64,000 bases of DNA from Pirellula staleyi DSM 6068. Lineage in GTDB: Bacteria; Planctomycetota; Planctomycetia; Pirellulales; Pirellulaceae. The notes under the pieces were generated by a model. It was not told the origin of the DNA and did no database searches. It was given only the letters and a program-made list of their open reading frames with translations. This document shows, piece after piece, positions 16,184 to 25,491 of the stretch; positions within the stretch are counted from its first letter, which is position 1; each line of letters starts with the position of its first letter. Made by a program: the position numbers and the translations under genes. Location: NCBI RefSeq assembly GCF_000025185.1, contig NC_013720.1, forward strand, positions 1,054,001-1,118,000, written 5' to 3'.

Positions 16184-18958
16184 TTAACGTTTGGTGCTGC
16201 CGAAGGTGATGAGGATGTCGTAGTCGTCGAAGCCATCGGGTTGGTCGTCGATGCGAATCATGGCGCCTTGCGGCGCTGGGGTTGCGATCACCTCTCCACG
16301 ACCATGCAGCTTGCGTACGGTGACCGAACTGAAGTCGAGCCCAGGTGGCAACAGCTGCGTGGAACCGCGATTGCGAAGGATCGGATTGGCCTCCAGGCGC
16401 CAGACGAAACCGTTGAACCGGGCGAGCTGAGGCCAGCCCCACGTTTTGTGATCCCAGCGGATGCTATCGGCCGTGAGATGCAGCTCTTCGATGCCGTGGA
16501 CATCTTCGACGTGCAGCTGAATTTGAAACGCTGGTGAGGGGAGCTTCTGGAGCTTCGACTCGAGTTCAGCGCGCGTGAGCCCGACGGCCTGCGTCAGACC
16601 TTGCTGATACCAGTGGCGTGCGCGAGCTTGTGCACCAAGGCGCTGGCTGGGGGGGAGCGAGGTTGCTGCGGCCATCCACAGGTCTCCCAGCTGTTTGGCT
16701 TTCTTGAGTTCGGGCTGCGTGGCGTCGAGTTCCAGCTGGCTCGCCGCTTGCAACTGCTGATCGCTACCGAGCGCGAGATGCGGTAGCCCTTTCGACCATT
16801 TTCCGAGCACCAGGCAGTAGTAGGAACCGACACCCAGATTCGCTTCGGCATTTTGAGGATCGGTTTGCAACGTAGCTTGATGTTTGGCAGCTTGCTCAGC
16901 CTCGCGGACGAGCCCCTTCACGCGCTGATCGGCGGCGAGTGCCACTTCGCGCCACGATTTGCTGGGGGCACGCGACGCGCCACTGAGGGCAAGCGTCGAG
17001 GCCCGCGCGGCGAGTTCAAACGCTTCGGCGTCGATCAAATCGGCTGTTAAATCGAGCGCCGTCACCACAATTGTTTCGATAGTGGCAGGATCGGTCGTCC
17101 CTTTGGCCAGCTTGGGGAGCAACTCGACCTTCAGCGTATTTCGATCGACCTCGAACCTCGTGGCAAGCTCCTCGATCGACTGCATGGCGAGGCCAATATC
17201 GCGGGCTCCTGTCGCCTGCTCGAGCGCCTGCTGATAGAGCGCGTATTGCGAAGCGCGATCGTCGTCCGAATCGGCTGCGTGACGCAGCAGTTGCTCGGCT
17301 AATGCCCGCTTCTCGGCTGGTTTCTTCGACTCCAGCTGCTCTTTGAAAAGTTCGACGATGATCTTCTCAGCAGCGGCTAACTCTTCTGCCGAGGGGATCG
17401 GCAAACGCTGCGGCAGAGGCTGATCTTGCTCGAGCAGATTGGCCAAACTTCGATCGGGCATTGCTCCGCCGGGAGTTGCTTCCTCCGCGAGTTTCGGCGC
17501 GTCGCTCGAGGCCAGCTCAAGTGGCAACGGCTCATCGAGCAGCGACGTGGGTGCGCCTCGCAAGTTCCATAGGGCGATGGCCGAAAGGAACCACAAATCC
17601 CCTTGCCACTCGGGTTCGCAGAGGGTGAACGTGACGCGCCCCTTGCCGTGGGCGAGTGTCGCGACAGCCGGTTCGCCGTTGTCGGCGCGGGCAACCAGCA
17701 TGACGTGCGGCACCGACACGTGGAAGTTTCCGGCGCTCTGCAGATGACGATTCGTAGGAATGTCGCTCGCACCTGCAAAGAGGACTTCCGTCCGGCCGGG
17801 AACTTCTTTGTAGAACGAACAGTGCCTCACGCCGGTGGTGATTCCAAAGCGCTGCATGTGCTGCATGTTGCGACCGTTGAACGCCCCCATCACGATCAGG
17901 TGTCCACCCGCTTCAACAAATTTCTCGATCGGGTCGAACGACTCGGGTCGCTTCCGCTCGTCACCTTGTCCCCAGTAGTCCATGTGATTACTGCCCACCA
18001 CGATCGAATGGATATTCGAGTAGTCTTGCCGCCGGATATCAAAATCGGAGACCTCGAAGGGAACACCGTGATCTTTACAAGCGCGCTCGACTCGACCACG
18101 TTCGTCGTCGCTGCACACGATCAGCCACTTTTGACCTGCAGCGCGCGGCAGCAGAGGCAAACGGAGTTCTTCCACGACAGGCTGCGTCGGTGCTCCGGGA
18201 GGAACTTCCGCAGGCCCCGCTACGGGCGACAGCGGCGCTGCTGAAGGATTTTCAGGAGGTAATGCAGCTGGCGCAGGTGACGGAACCGTCGACGTTGGTG
18301 GGGGCGGCGGTGCGGGACTTGGAAGGTTCGACGCCGGAGGAGGTGGTGGGGGCGCAGTGCCGGTGACCGGCGGGCTCCCTGGCGAGACATTCGCTTCGAC
18401 TAGCGACGTGTCGCCACGATTTCCAAGCGCCATCATGCCGACAACGCCGATCAGCAGCACTACCACCAAGCCAGCTATTGCTGCAGCCACTACACCCGGG
18501 CGGAGCAGCGGCTGCTGTGCCGGAGCTGTGCTGCGAAGCACAAACGGCGCGGCCGATGGCATCGGCGAACTGGCGAGGGGATCAACCGGCGTCACCGGTG
18601 GAGGCACGGGGAGCGCCACAGCTGCGGGCAACAGGGGCTGCGCAACTGGAATAACGCGCGAAGCAGCCTGCTTTGCCGCCGCAGCGGCGCGCAGCTGGCG
18701 ATCGTATTTCTCTTTCGCCGCCAGATCGAGCAAGCAAACCCGCGCCGACGACAGGAGATTCAAAACCTCCTGCGACTTGGCCGACTGCTTACCACCCGCC
18801 TTCTGCCGCACAAATCCCATCCGCTGATCGACGGCTGCCTCGATGGCGTCGAGATTCGACTCAAAATCGGCCAGCCCCAGCAAACGGTAGTGATTGGCAG
18901 GCTGCTGTTCGGGGGGAATTCCCAACCACAGGTGCAGCGCATCAAAGTCATCGCTCAT
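16184..18958 (-). CDS. Large membrane protein: J-like N-terminus, Pro-rich linker, GATase-like domain
   Basis: 924 residues. The first ~90 (NHYRLLGLADFESNLDAIEA and a helix ending in KEKYDRQLR) resemble a degenerate J-domain-like module that planctomycetes attach to many membrane proteins; the HPD tripeptide is not seen. A membrane helix follows (GLVVVLLIGVVGMMALG, near 160-180), then a Pro-rich linker (about 190-265). Residues about 270-480 look like a class I glutamine-amidotransferase-like or ThuA-like fold (KWLIVCSDDERGRVERACK, GGHLIVMGAFNGRNMQH), without an obvious catalytic triad. The remainder is helical and TPR-like. Probably a scaffold or sensor; no function assigned. Confidence 0.75.
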   Translation of the reverse strand: MSDDFDALHLWLGIPPEQQPANHYRLLGLADFESNLDAIEAAVDQRMGFVRQKAGGKQSAKSQEVLNLLSSARVCLLDLAAKEKYDRQLRAAAAAKQAASRVIPVAQPLLPAAVALPVPPPVTPVDPLASSPMPSAAPFVLRSTAPAQQPLLRPGVVAAAIAGLVVVLLIGVVGMMALGNRGDTSLVEANVSPGSPPVTGTAPPPPPPASNLPSPAPPPPPTSTVPSPAPAALPPENPSAAPLSPVAGPAEVPPGAPTQPVVEELRLPLLPRAAGQKWLIVCSDDERGRVERACKDHGVPFEVSDFDIRRQDYSNIHSIVVGSNHMDYWGQGDERKRPESFDPIEKFVEAGGHLIVMGAFNGRNMQHMQRFGITTGVRHCSFYKEVPGRTEVLFAGASDIPTNRHLQSAGNFHVSVPHVMLVARADNGEPAVATLAHGKGRVTFTLCEPEWQGDLWFLSAIALWNLRGAPTSLLDEPLPLELASSDAPKLAEEATPGGAMPDRSLANLLEQDQPLPQRLPIPSAEELAAAEKIIVELFKEQLESKKPAEKRALAEQLLRHAADSDDDRASQYALYQQALEQATGARDIGLAMQSIEELATRFEVDRNTLKVELLPKLAKGTTDPATIETIVVTALDLTADLIDAEAFELAARASTLALSGASRAPSKSWREVALAADQRVKGLVREAEQAAKHQATLQTDPQNAEANLGVGSYYCLVLGKWSKGLPHLALGSDQQLQAASQLELDATQPELKKAKQLGDLWMAAATSLPPSQRLGAQARARHWYQQGLTQAVGLTRAELESKLQKLPSPAFQIQLHVEDVHGIEELHLTADSIRWDHKTWGWPQLARFNGFVWRLEANPILRNRGSTQLLPPGLDFSSVTVRKLHGRGEVIATPAPQGAMIRIDDQPDGFDDYDILITFGSTKR

Positions 18959-19094
18959 CTAACTCGCTCCGAGCCCCCTCCACTATCAACAAACATCTCG
19001 AGTCTAACCCCCAACTACTGGGGGTGCCAACGAAATGATGGGGCACGGCGAGTTCAACGCGCACACGACTCACTTAGCGGCCGAGACCTGCAGT

Positions 19095-20951
19095 TCACTT
19101 CGGTGGAGCAAATGCGGAGTAGGGAAGCGTGTGGGCACGCTCGCGGCTGAGCAACTTCGTGACACCATCGCGGCGCTCTTCGGCGAGCGTTTCAAACGGA
19201 TCGCCATTGAAGCAAACTTCGCCAAAAAAAGCCCAGAGCGATGATTCGTCGGTGACCAGCATCGGCGCGAGTTTGCCAGCGGTGGTCGTGTAGCTAAAGC
19301 CTCCCAGGATTTCGGTCCGACCAGCTGCGAGCGTGTGGGCGAGCGTTCCGCCACGCTCGGTCTTATAGCCCAGAATCCAGATGTCGCTGGCGTGATTGGT
19401 GAGGTGGGTCCCTTCGTTCTCGATGTTCAGCTGACGGGCCCACACCAGCTGCTGGCGGAAGCGAAAATTGTTCCCCACCACATCCTCGAGAAACAGTTCG
19501 CCCCCTTCGCTCGCCGCAGTTCCGAGCAGCGTGTGCGACTCCATACTGCGCAGAACAACGGTGCGCTTGGTCGCCAGCTCGATGCCCCCTCCCAGGTGAC
19601 TGAAGTGCTCGATCGCTACGACCGGCGCTGTGCCATCGTCGATCCGAAAATTGATCAAATCGCGCTGGCCATAGTTGATGATCCCGCCGAGGCCGACGAT
19701 GCGACTCACGTTGCCGCGCACGATGATGGTTCGGCTCGTCTTGTAATGCCCAGGCAGAAAAACCGTGCTCGCGCCACTGTCGATCGCTCGCTGGATCGCA
19801 TCGGCTGAATCGGCCTCGGCGGTTGGATCAGCGCCAAACGCATCGACCACAGCCCACTTCGCTGGATCTTCCCAAGCTAGCGCCGGAGTCTCTTTCACCG
19901 GCAAACGGAGCGATACTGCGGACGACGGAAACAGCATCGTTGGTGCGTTCGAAGCATACTCGGCGATGTCGGGCCCCCGGCTGACGGGCTGGTCGTTGTC
20001 GGTAAGGCGATAAGCAGCGGCGAAGTCGGGCGTTTCGATATCGGCGAGGGCTCGCTTGTAGCCCGATGTTTTGATATCGCGAACGAAGATTCGTCCACCG
20101 TTGAAGTTCACGATCGCCGGATGCTGCGCTGCCCCCTCACGCCCGGTGAGCACCGCATCGATGACGAGCAATCGTCCATAGGTGCTGATTGCGGGGACGC
20201 TGTTGTCGCTCGTGAGGCCACGAATACTGATGCTCTGCCCTTCGTTCTGCAGGCCGACCTGCCGCTGACCCCGCAGCGTGATTTTCTCGAAGGTCTGGCT
20301 ATTCACTGCTCGCGCGGTGGTGATGCCGCGCGCAAAGCCAATCACTTCGCAGTTTTTCACTAGCAGCGGACCGTTCATATCGCGATGCGACAGATCGAGC
20401 CCGACCGCTCCGCTGCTGTCTCCTGCCACGAAACGGCAATCGCGCAGAGCGCCGGTGTTGTTCGAAAAGAACTGTAGCGCCACCGCGCCCGGATTTTGGT
20501 CGCCAACGTCGAACGTCAGATTCTCGACATAGTTATGAAACCAATCGGCACTTCCAAAGCCGCCGCACCACATCAGCGCTGCGGGCTTCGCGGCGTCGGC
20601 GAAGGTCGCATCCTTGAGTCGCAGCACGGTGGTGTCGCGATCTTCCCCCCGCAGGATGGTCATCCCCCAGTTGTCGTGGTTGGCAAACTTTTTGGGCCAG
20701 GTGAGCGTTCGCGAAACGAGATACGTCCCCTTGGGAAAGAAGAGCACGCGATGCCAGCCCACATGCTCGTTGATCGCCCGCTGCAGCGCTTCGGTGTCGT
20801 CGGTAACGCCGTCCCCCTTGGCCGAATAGGGCGGACGTGTGACGTCGATCACATTGGCGTGGGTCGGGTAGCGCTGTACCTCCGCGCGAGCAGCATCGAG
20901 GGTGGCCACAGCCCACACGATCGCCAGCAGAGAGCCCAGAATATGTTTCAT
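19095..20951 (-). CDS. Secreted double pectate-lyase-3 / parallel beta-helix protein
   Basis: 618 residues; the ATG at 20951 begins a typical signal peptide (MKHILGSLLAIVWAVATLDA, then ARA) with GGAG upstream. Two pectate-lyase-3-type N-terminal motifs occur. The first is complete (DVTRPPYSAKGDGVTDDTEA, AINEHVGWHRVLFFPKGTY, near 30-75). The second is near 380-430 (VVDAFGADPTAEADSADAIQ, GASTVFLPGHYKTS). Between and after them are right-handed beta-helix coils. Proteins of this type bind or cleave polysaccharides in the periplasm or outside the cell. I cannot point to catalytic acids, so activity is unproven. It is divergent from putA. Confidence 0.8.
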   Translation of the reverse strand: MKHILGSLLAIVWAVATLDAARAEVQRYPTHANVIDVTRPPYSAKGDGVTDDTEALQRAINEHVGWHRVLFFPKGTYLVSRTLTWPKKFANHDNWGMTILRGEDRDTTVLRLKDATFADAAKPAALMWCGGFGSADWFHNYVENLTFDVGDQNPGAVALQFFSNNTGALRDCRFVAGDSSGAVGLDLSHRDMNGPLLVKNCEVIGFARGITTARAVNSQTFEKITLRGQRQVGLQNEGQSISIRGLTSDNSVPAISTYGRLLVIDAVLTGREGAAQHPAIVNFNGGRIFVRDIKTSGYKRALADIETPDFAAAYRLTDNDQPVSRGPDIAEYASNAPTMLFPSSAVSLRLPVKETPALAWEDPAKWAVVDAFGADPTAEADSADAIQRAIDSGASTVFLPGHYKTSRTIIVRGNVSRIVGLGGIINYGQRDLINFRIDDGTAPVVAIEHFSHLGGGIELATKRTVVLRSMESHTLLGTAASEGGELFLEDVVGNNFRFRQQLVWARQLNIENEGTHLTNHASDIWILGYKTERGGTLAHTLAAGRTEILGGFSYTTTAGKLAPMLVTDESSLWAFFGEVCFNGDPFETLAEERRDGVTKLLSRERAHTLPYSAFAPPK

Positions 20952-21131
20952 TGCCAGATCTCCAGTTCCAAGCCAGCGTCGCGGGGGTGGCTTTATTCTC
21001 GCCCGCAACCCACTGCCATGACAAGATTTAAGTAGTTGGCATTATTCTTAGGAAGCTGACCAGTCCTGGCCCCACAGACGTCCGTAAACCCCTATAGGAC
21101 TTCGCCAAGCATTTCTTCTTTACCGGATGAC

Positions 21132-21166
21132 TTGTCCAGCTTATCGACAGCGATATACAATATAAT
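21132..21166 (+). promoter_or_regulatory. Candidate promoter of putA
   Basis: TTGTCC (21132-21137), 16 bases, then TATACA (21154-21159); a perfect TATAAT follows at 21161-21166. The site is 114-150 bases upstream of the putA ATG, in an AT-richer patch of a GC-rich gap. Confidence 0.45.
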
Positions 21167-21279
21167 GGATTGTCAGTGCGGTTCACCGGAATTAATGCGC
21201 GGGTGCCGTTCGAGCGACGCACTCCCGGCCACGTTGATTCCGCCCGAGCTGATCCGGTCACGCTGATCCGAGGTTTCCT

Positions 21280-24200
21280 ATGATTACAGTCCCCTCCACC
21301 ACGCTTGCCACGAGTTCCGCCAGCGCGAGCCAATCGGCTATCGACGCCTTGGTGGGTCCGTTGGCTGCGCTCGATGTCTCGGCCGACACGCTCGCCACCA
21401 TCGAAGCCCGCACCCAGGCGATCGGTCGCGAACTGTTTGCGGGGCTCGGTGATGTGCGCCCCAAGTTCTGGCAGCGGCGCTGGTGGGACGAAAAACTGAT
21501 GTCGTGGTCGATGAGCGACGAGCAGCTGAAGGTGCAGCTGTTCCGTTTTGTCGACGTGCTGCCGATGCTCACAACAGCCGACTCGGTGACGACCCATCTG
21601 GCCGAGTACCTCGAGCCGGTGCAAGATCGCTTGCCGCAAGCAGCGCGTGTGGCGCTCGGCATGGCGCGGCGGATGCCACCCCTGCGAGCTGCGGTGGCGA
21701 AAGCAGCGCGACTGTCGGCGATGGATTTTGCCCGCCGCTTCATTGCGGGGGAAACAGCCGAGCAAGTGCTCCGGACCGCCGAGCAAGAGCGGACGCTGGG
21801 TCGCAGCTTCACGCTCGACATTCTTGGCGAAGCAGTGACGAGTGAAGTCGAAGCCAATCGCTATTTCGAGGCCTACCTAAAATTGCTCGGCGATACCTCG
21901 AAGGTCGCAGCCGCTTGGGAGGCCCATCCGCGCGTCGACAACGATGATCGCGGCCCGACGCCGCGCGTTAACTTGTCGGTGAAACTCTCGGCGCTCGATT
22001 GTCGGTTTGATCCGATCGATCCCGAAGGGACGTTTCGCCGCGCAGGAGATAAGCTCCGGACCATCTTTCACGAAGCGCGACGACTCGGGGCGTTCATCAA
22101 CGTCGACATGGAGTCGTATGCCAAGAAGGATTTGACGCTCGATATCTTTCAGCGGCTGCTGATGGAGCCCGAACTGCGCGACTGGACCGACTGCGGCATC
22201 GTGCTGCAATGCTACTTGCGTGATACGCCGCGCGATGTGGTCGAGCTTCGCAACTGGGCCGCCCAGCGTGGTACACCCGTGTGGGTGCGACTCGTCAAAG
22301 GTGCTTACTGGGACTACGAAACGCTGCACGCCCGCGCGAATCATTGGCCGATTCCGGTCTACCAAGAGAAGTGGCAAAGCGACGCCGTGTATGAGTCGGT
22401 TACTCGTTTTGTCCTACAAAATCGCCAGTTTTTGCGTCCCGCGCTCGGCAGTCACAACCTCCGCTCGATTGCGCATGGCATTGCCGCCACCGAAGTGCTG
22501 GGGATCGATCCGGCGGGACTCGAAATGCAAATGCTCTATGGCATGGCCGATGCCGAGAAGCAAGCGCTCGTCGACCGAGGTCATCGCCTGCGGATCTACA
22601 TGCCTTACGGCGAACTGATTCCCGGGATGGCCTACCTCGTGCGTCGGTTGCTCGAGAATACCGCGAACACTTCGTTCTTACGCGCGGGGTTCATCGAGCA
22701 TAAGCCAATCGAATCGCTGCTGGCGCGCCCCACCTCTCACTTGAAACTAGTCGGCGCATCCGCCGCCAGCACTAGCCCCGATAAGGAAAAGCGACCGATG
22801 AGTGCCACCTTTGCCAATCAACCACCAGTCGACTTTGCCGACAGTCATCAGCGGGCGGCCATGCTCGATGCCTTGACGAGTGTGCGCGAGAAACTGGGGC
22901 GCCACTTTCCTTTGGTGATTGGTGGCCGGAAGCTCGACACCCAGGAGCGGATCACTTCGACCGATCCGTCGCTGCGAACACGAATCGTGGGGACCACGGC
23001 GAGCGCTTCGGCCGAGCAAGCGCGGGAAGCTGTCGCAGCTGCCGTGCAGGCGATGGATGCCTGGCATACGAGCGGCGCCGAGTCGCGCGCGAAAGTACTG
23101 CGGAAAGCGGCCGAGATCATGCGCTCGCGGCTGATGGAGCTCTCGGCGATCGAGGTCTACGAGTGTGGTAAAACGTGGCGCGAAGCGACCGCCGATGTCG
23201 ACGAAGCGATCGATTTTCTCGAGTTCTACGCCACCGGCGCGATCAAGCTGCAGCGAACTCGCGGCGCTGATGTTCCCGGCGAAGAGAACCGTTTCGAGTA
23301 CTTACCGCGCGGCGTCACCGCAGTGATTGCGCCGTGGAATTTTCCGCTCGCCATTTTGTGCGGCATGACGAGCGCCGCCATCGCGGTTGGCAACACCGTG
23401 GTGATGAAACCGGCCGAGCAGTCGAGCATCATTGCCGGCGTGTTCATGGAAATTCTCGAGCAGGCGGGGCTTCCCGCAGGTGTCGTGAACTTCCTTCCCG
23501 GACTGGGCGAAGTGGCTGGTGCAGCGCTCGTCGAGCATCCTGATGTGGCGGCGATCATCTTCACCGGCTCGCGCGAAGTGGGACTCGCCATCAACGCCCG
23601 CGCTGCGGAAACCTCGCGCAAGTCGCGCGTTGGTGTGAAGCGCGTGATCGCCGAGATGGGTGGCAAAAATGCCATCATCGTCGACAGCGATGCCGATCTC
23701 GACGAAGCGGTTGCGGGGATCGTCCATTCGGCCTTCGGTTTTCAAGGGCAAAAGTGTTCAGCTTGCAGCCGGGCGATTGTCCTCTCGAGTGTCTACGATC
23801 AGCTCCTCGCGCGGCTCGTCGAAGCGACCCGTTCCCTGCCGATTGGTCCGTCGGAAGAACCGTCGACCGCGATTGGTCCAGTGATCGACGATGAATCGCG
23901 CGAGCGGATCGAGCGCTATATCGAAATCGGTAAGACCGAAGGGCGCACGCTGCTGGCCACCGACGTGAGCCAGCTTGTTGAGCGTGGCGCGTTTGTGGGT
24001 CCTCATATTTTTGCCGATGTGAGCCCTCAAGCTCGCATCGCGCAGGAAGAAATCTTTGGCCCTGTGCTCGCTGTGATTCGCGCTGCCGATCTTTCGGAGG
24101 CGATTCAAATTGCCAACAGCACCGACTACGCCCTGACCGGCGGCATCTTCTCGCGGAGCCCGCATTCACTCGAGCGCGCCCGTCGCGAAATGCAAGTGGG

Positions 24201-24378
24201 AAATCTCTATCTCAATCGGGCCATCACCGGCGCGATGGTGGGACGCCAGCCGTTTGGCGGCTACAAGATGTCGGGCATTGGAAGTAAAGCAGGAGGTGAA
24301 GAATATCTGCTGCAGCTCGTCGTGCCGCGCACCGTCACCGAGCACACCGTACGTCGCGGTTTTGCTCCTCCCGAGTGA
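21280..24378 (+). CDS. putA: Bifunctional proline dehydrogenase / glutamate-semialdehyde dehydrogenase
   Basis: 1032 residues. Converts proline to glutamate in two steps: FAD-dependent proline dehydrogenase (residues about 60-490; GRSFTLDILGEAVTSEVEAN, VNLSVKLSALDCRFDP, WVRLVKGAYWDYE) and NAD-dependent aldehyde dehydrogenase (about 530-1020). The second part has the nucleotide-binding VIAPWNFPLAILCGMT, the general base in VIAEMGGKNAIIV and the catalytic Cys826 in QGQKCSACSR. The length fits the short PutA class: there is no N-terminal ribbon-helix-helix DNA-binding domain and no long C-terminal extension, so it should not autoregulate. ATG with AGG upstream; stands alone behind its own promoter candidate. 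Confidence 0.95.
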   Translation: MITVPSTTLATSSASASQSAIDALVGPLAALDVSADTLATIEARTQAIGRELFAGLGDVRPKFWQRRWWDEKLMSWSMSDEQLKVQLFRFVDVLPMLTTADSVTTHLAEYLEPVQDRLPQAARVALGMARRMPPLRAAVAKAARLSAMDFARRFIAGETAEQVLRTAEQERTLGRSFTLDILGEAVTSEVEANRYFEAYLKLLGDTSKVAAAWEAHPRVDNDDRGPTPRVNLSVKLSALDCRFDPIDPEGTFRRAGDKLRTIFHEARRLGAFINVDMESYAKKDLTLDIFQRLLMEPELRDWTDCGIVLQCYLRDTPRDVVELRNWAAQRGTPVWVRLVKGAYWDYETLHARANHWPIPVYQEKWQSDAVYESVTRFVLQNRQFLRPALGSHNLRSIAHGIAATEVLGIDPAGLEMQMLYGMADAEKQALVDRGHRLRIYMPYGELIPGMAYLVRRLLENTANTSFLRAGFIEHKPIESLLARPTSHLKLVGASAASTSPDKEKRPMSATFANQPPVDFADSHQRAAMLDALTSVREKLGRHFPLVIGGRKLDTQERITSTDPSLRTRIVGTTASASAEQAREAVAAAVQAMDAWHTSGAESRAKVLRKAAEIMRSRLMELSAIEVYECGKTWREATADVDEAIDFLEFYATGAIKLQRTRGADVPGEENRFEYLPRGVTAVIAPWNFPLAILCGMTSAAIAVGNTVVMKPAEQSSIIAGVFMEILEQAGLPAGVVNFLPGLGEVAGAALVEHPDVAAIIFTGSREVGLAINARAAETSRKSRVGVKRVIAEMGGKNAIIVDSDADLDEAVAGIVHSAFGFQGQKCSACSRAIVLSSVYDQLLARLVEATRSLPIGPSEEPSTAIGPVIDDESRERIERYIEIGKTEGRTLLATDVSQLVERGAFVGPHIFADVSPQARIAQEEIFGPVLAVIRAADLSEAIQIANSTDYALTGGIFSRSPHSLERARREMQVGNLYLNRAITGAMVGRQPFGGYKMSGIGSKAGGEEYLLQLVVPRTVTEHTVRRGFAPPE

Positions 24379-24438
24379 GCTGCGCGCTGTCGTGTCGAGC
24401 ATGCGCTATCGCGCGAGTTTCGAACGACGAGCACTTCT

Positions 24439-24457
24439 CACGGGGCCGAGCCCCGTG
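24439..24457. other. Hairpin downstream of putA
   Basis: CACGGGGC-CGA-GCCCCGTG, an 8-bp stem with a 3-base loop, followed by GCAC. It is 60 bases after the putA stop but lacks a T-run. The same design (CAC...GTG followed by GCAC) recurs at 52521. Confidence 0.5.
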
Positions 24458-24489
24458 GCACACTCGCTTGCAACCTGCTCATTGCCGCC

Positions 24490-24637
24490 TGACATCGATC
24501 GTCAGACAGAATACTAGCGCCCGTGTATTAGTACTTCGTCTCTCGGTAAGTGTCATCCTCATCTGCGATTCTCACTGCTGGGCCAGCCAGCAGTGCCACC
24601 CATGTTGCATGACATTGATCGGTCGACGGCCTACTAG
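24490..24637 (-). repeat. Palindromic repeat family 1, full copy plus a partial end
   Basis: 24529-24637 is a full copy in minus orientation, matching the copies at 50590, 55667 and 61529: inverted ends around CGTC...TCAATGTCA and a central hairpin CACTGCTGG...CCAGCAGTG. 24490-24516 is a truncated end (TGACATCGATCGTCAGAC, then TACTAG). The repeat's edge contains the TAG that stops the 99-residue gene on the minus strand. Confidence 0.75.
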
Positions 24638-24933
24638 CGCCAGTCGCGAATTCCGTCGCGGAGCAGTTCCTCCAGTAGCGTGGGTCGAAAGCGGCGCGAG
24701 CCTCGGCGACGCTCGGGAGCCATTGCCGCCAGCGCGAGGATCGCGATCAGGGTCGCCACCATGCCGACTCCCCAAATCACAGCGCGATAGCGCCCGAGTA
24801 ACGTTTGGCTACGCGGGCAATCTTGCTCGGCGCGCTGCTCGAGTCGCTCTTGCCACGTCGCCCAGTGGAGCATCACGTAGAACAGCACTGCACCGATCGC
24901 GACCATGCAGGAAAGTAAGATCAACCGCGCCAC
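24634..24933 (-). CDS. Small two-helix membrane protein
   Basis: 99 residues from a GTG at 24933, the first start after an in-frame TAA; AGGAG lies directly against the start, closer than usual, and an internal ATG ten codons in is an alternative. Two membrane helices (LILLSCMVAIGAVLFYVML and VIWGVGMVATLIAILALAA) flank a charged loop, and the C-terminus is Arg-rich (RRRGSRRFRP), so it faces the cytoplasm. It lies 53 bases after the next gene on the same strand and may share its transcript. No family recognised. Its stop codon falls at the boundary of a family 1 repeat. Confidence 0.55.
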   Translation of the reverse strand: MARLILLSCMVAIGAVLFYVMLHWATWQERLEQRAEQDCPRSQTLLGRYRAVIWGVGMVATLIAILALAAMAPERRRGSRRFRPTLLEELLRDGIRDWR

Positions 24934-24986
24934 TCCTGGTTCTGTTATTGCTCGCTGTTATTGATCCGGCAGCAGCACCGAGCGCG

Positions 24987-25361
24987 CTAATCGCAGCTCG
25001 ATCCGCCGCAGCCACCACTATCAAAACTCCCACCATCAAAGCTGCTGCCACCATCGTAACCGCCGCTGTCGTAGCTGCCACTGTCGTGATTGCCACCGTC
25101 GTAGCTGTGGTCGCTACTGGTCGCATCGCTCGAGTCGTGATGACTCGTATCCAACCAGCCGGGAACAAGGTGGTGATGCTCTGGCGAAGCGTCGCGGCGA
25201 TCGTCGTCCCCCCACCAGATGCCCGGCCCAGGATGATGACCAGTCGGTGGCAGATAGGTCGAATCGTCGTACGATCGGGGCCGCGATTTCGAGCCCTGGA
25301 CGAGTTGCCACAAGAGCGCAGCCGCGCCGAAGCACAAGCCAATCAACAGCAGAGTGAACAT
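24987..25361 (-). CDS. Small membrane protein with Ser/Gly/Asp/Cys-rich tail
   Basis: 124 residues; the ATG at 25361 is fixed by a strong ribosome site, AAGGAGA, nine bases upstream. One N-terminal membrane helix (MFTLLLIGLCFGAAALLWQL) is followed by a short Arg/Ser stretch, a His-rich segment (about 45-75) and a C-terminal tail of repeated SYDSGGYDGGSS-like units ending GGCGGSSCD. Similar Gly/Ser tails occur in small bacterial membrane proteins of unknown role; the two Cys at the end could bind metal or form a disulfide. No function assigned. Probably co-transcribed with the 99-residue gene downstream. Confidence 0.65.
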   Translation of the reverse strand: MFTLLLIGLCFGAAALLWQLVQGSKSRPRSYDDSTYLPPTGHHPGPGIWWGDDDRRDASPEHHHLVPGWLDTSHHDSSDATSSDHSYDGGNHDSGSYDSGGYDGGSSFDGGSFDSGGCGGSSCD

Positions 25362-25491
25362 GCATCCGTCTCCTTCCGATAAGGAAAAAAGCTGTCGCCG
25401 TCGGGGTTTCACCGTCCACGCGTCGCTGGAGACTCTCCACCTGTAGATTCGCCGCCGCACGACGAATCTTAAGCCCGGTTCTGCTTGGCCG

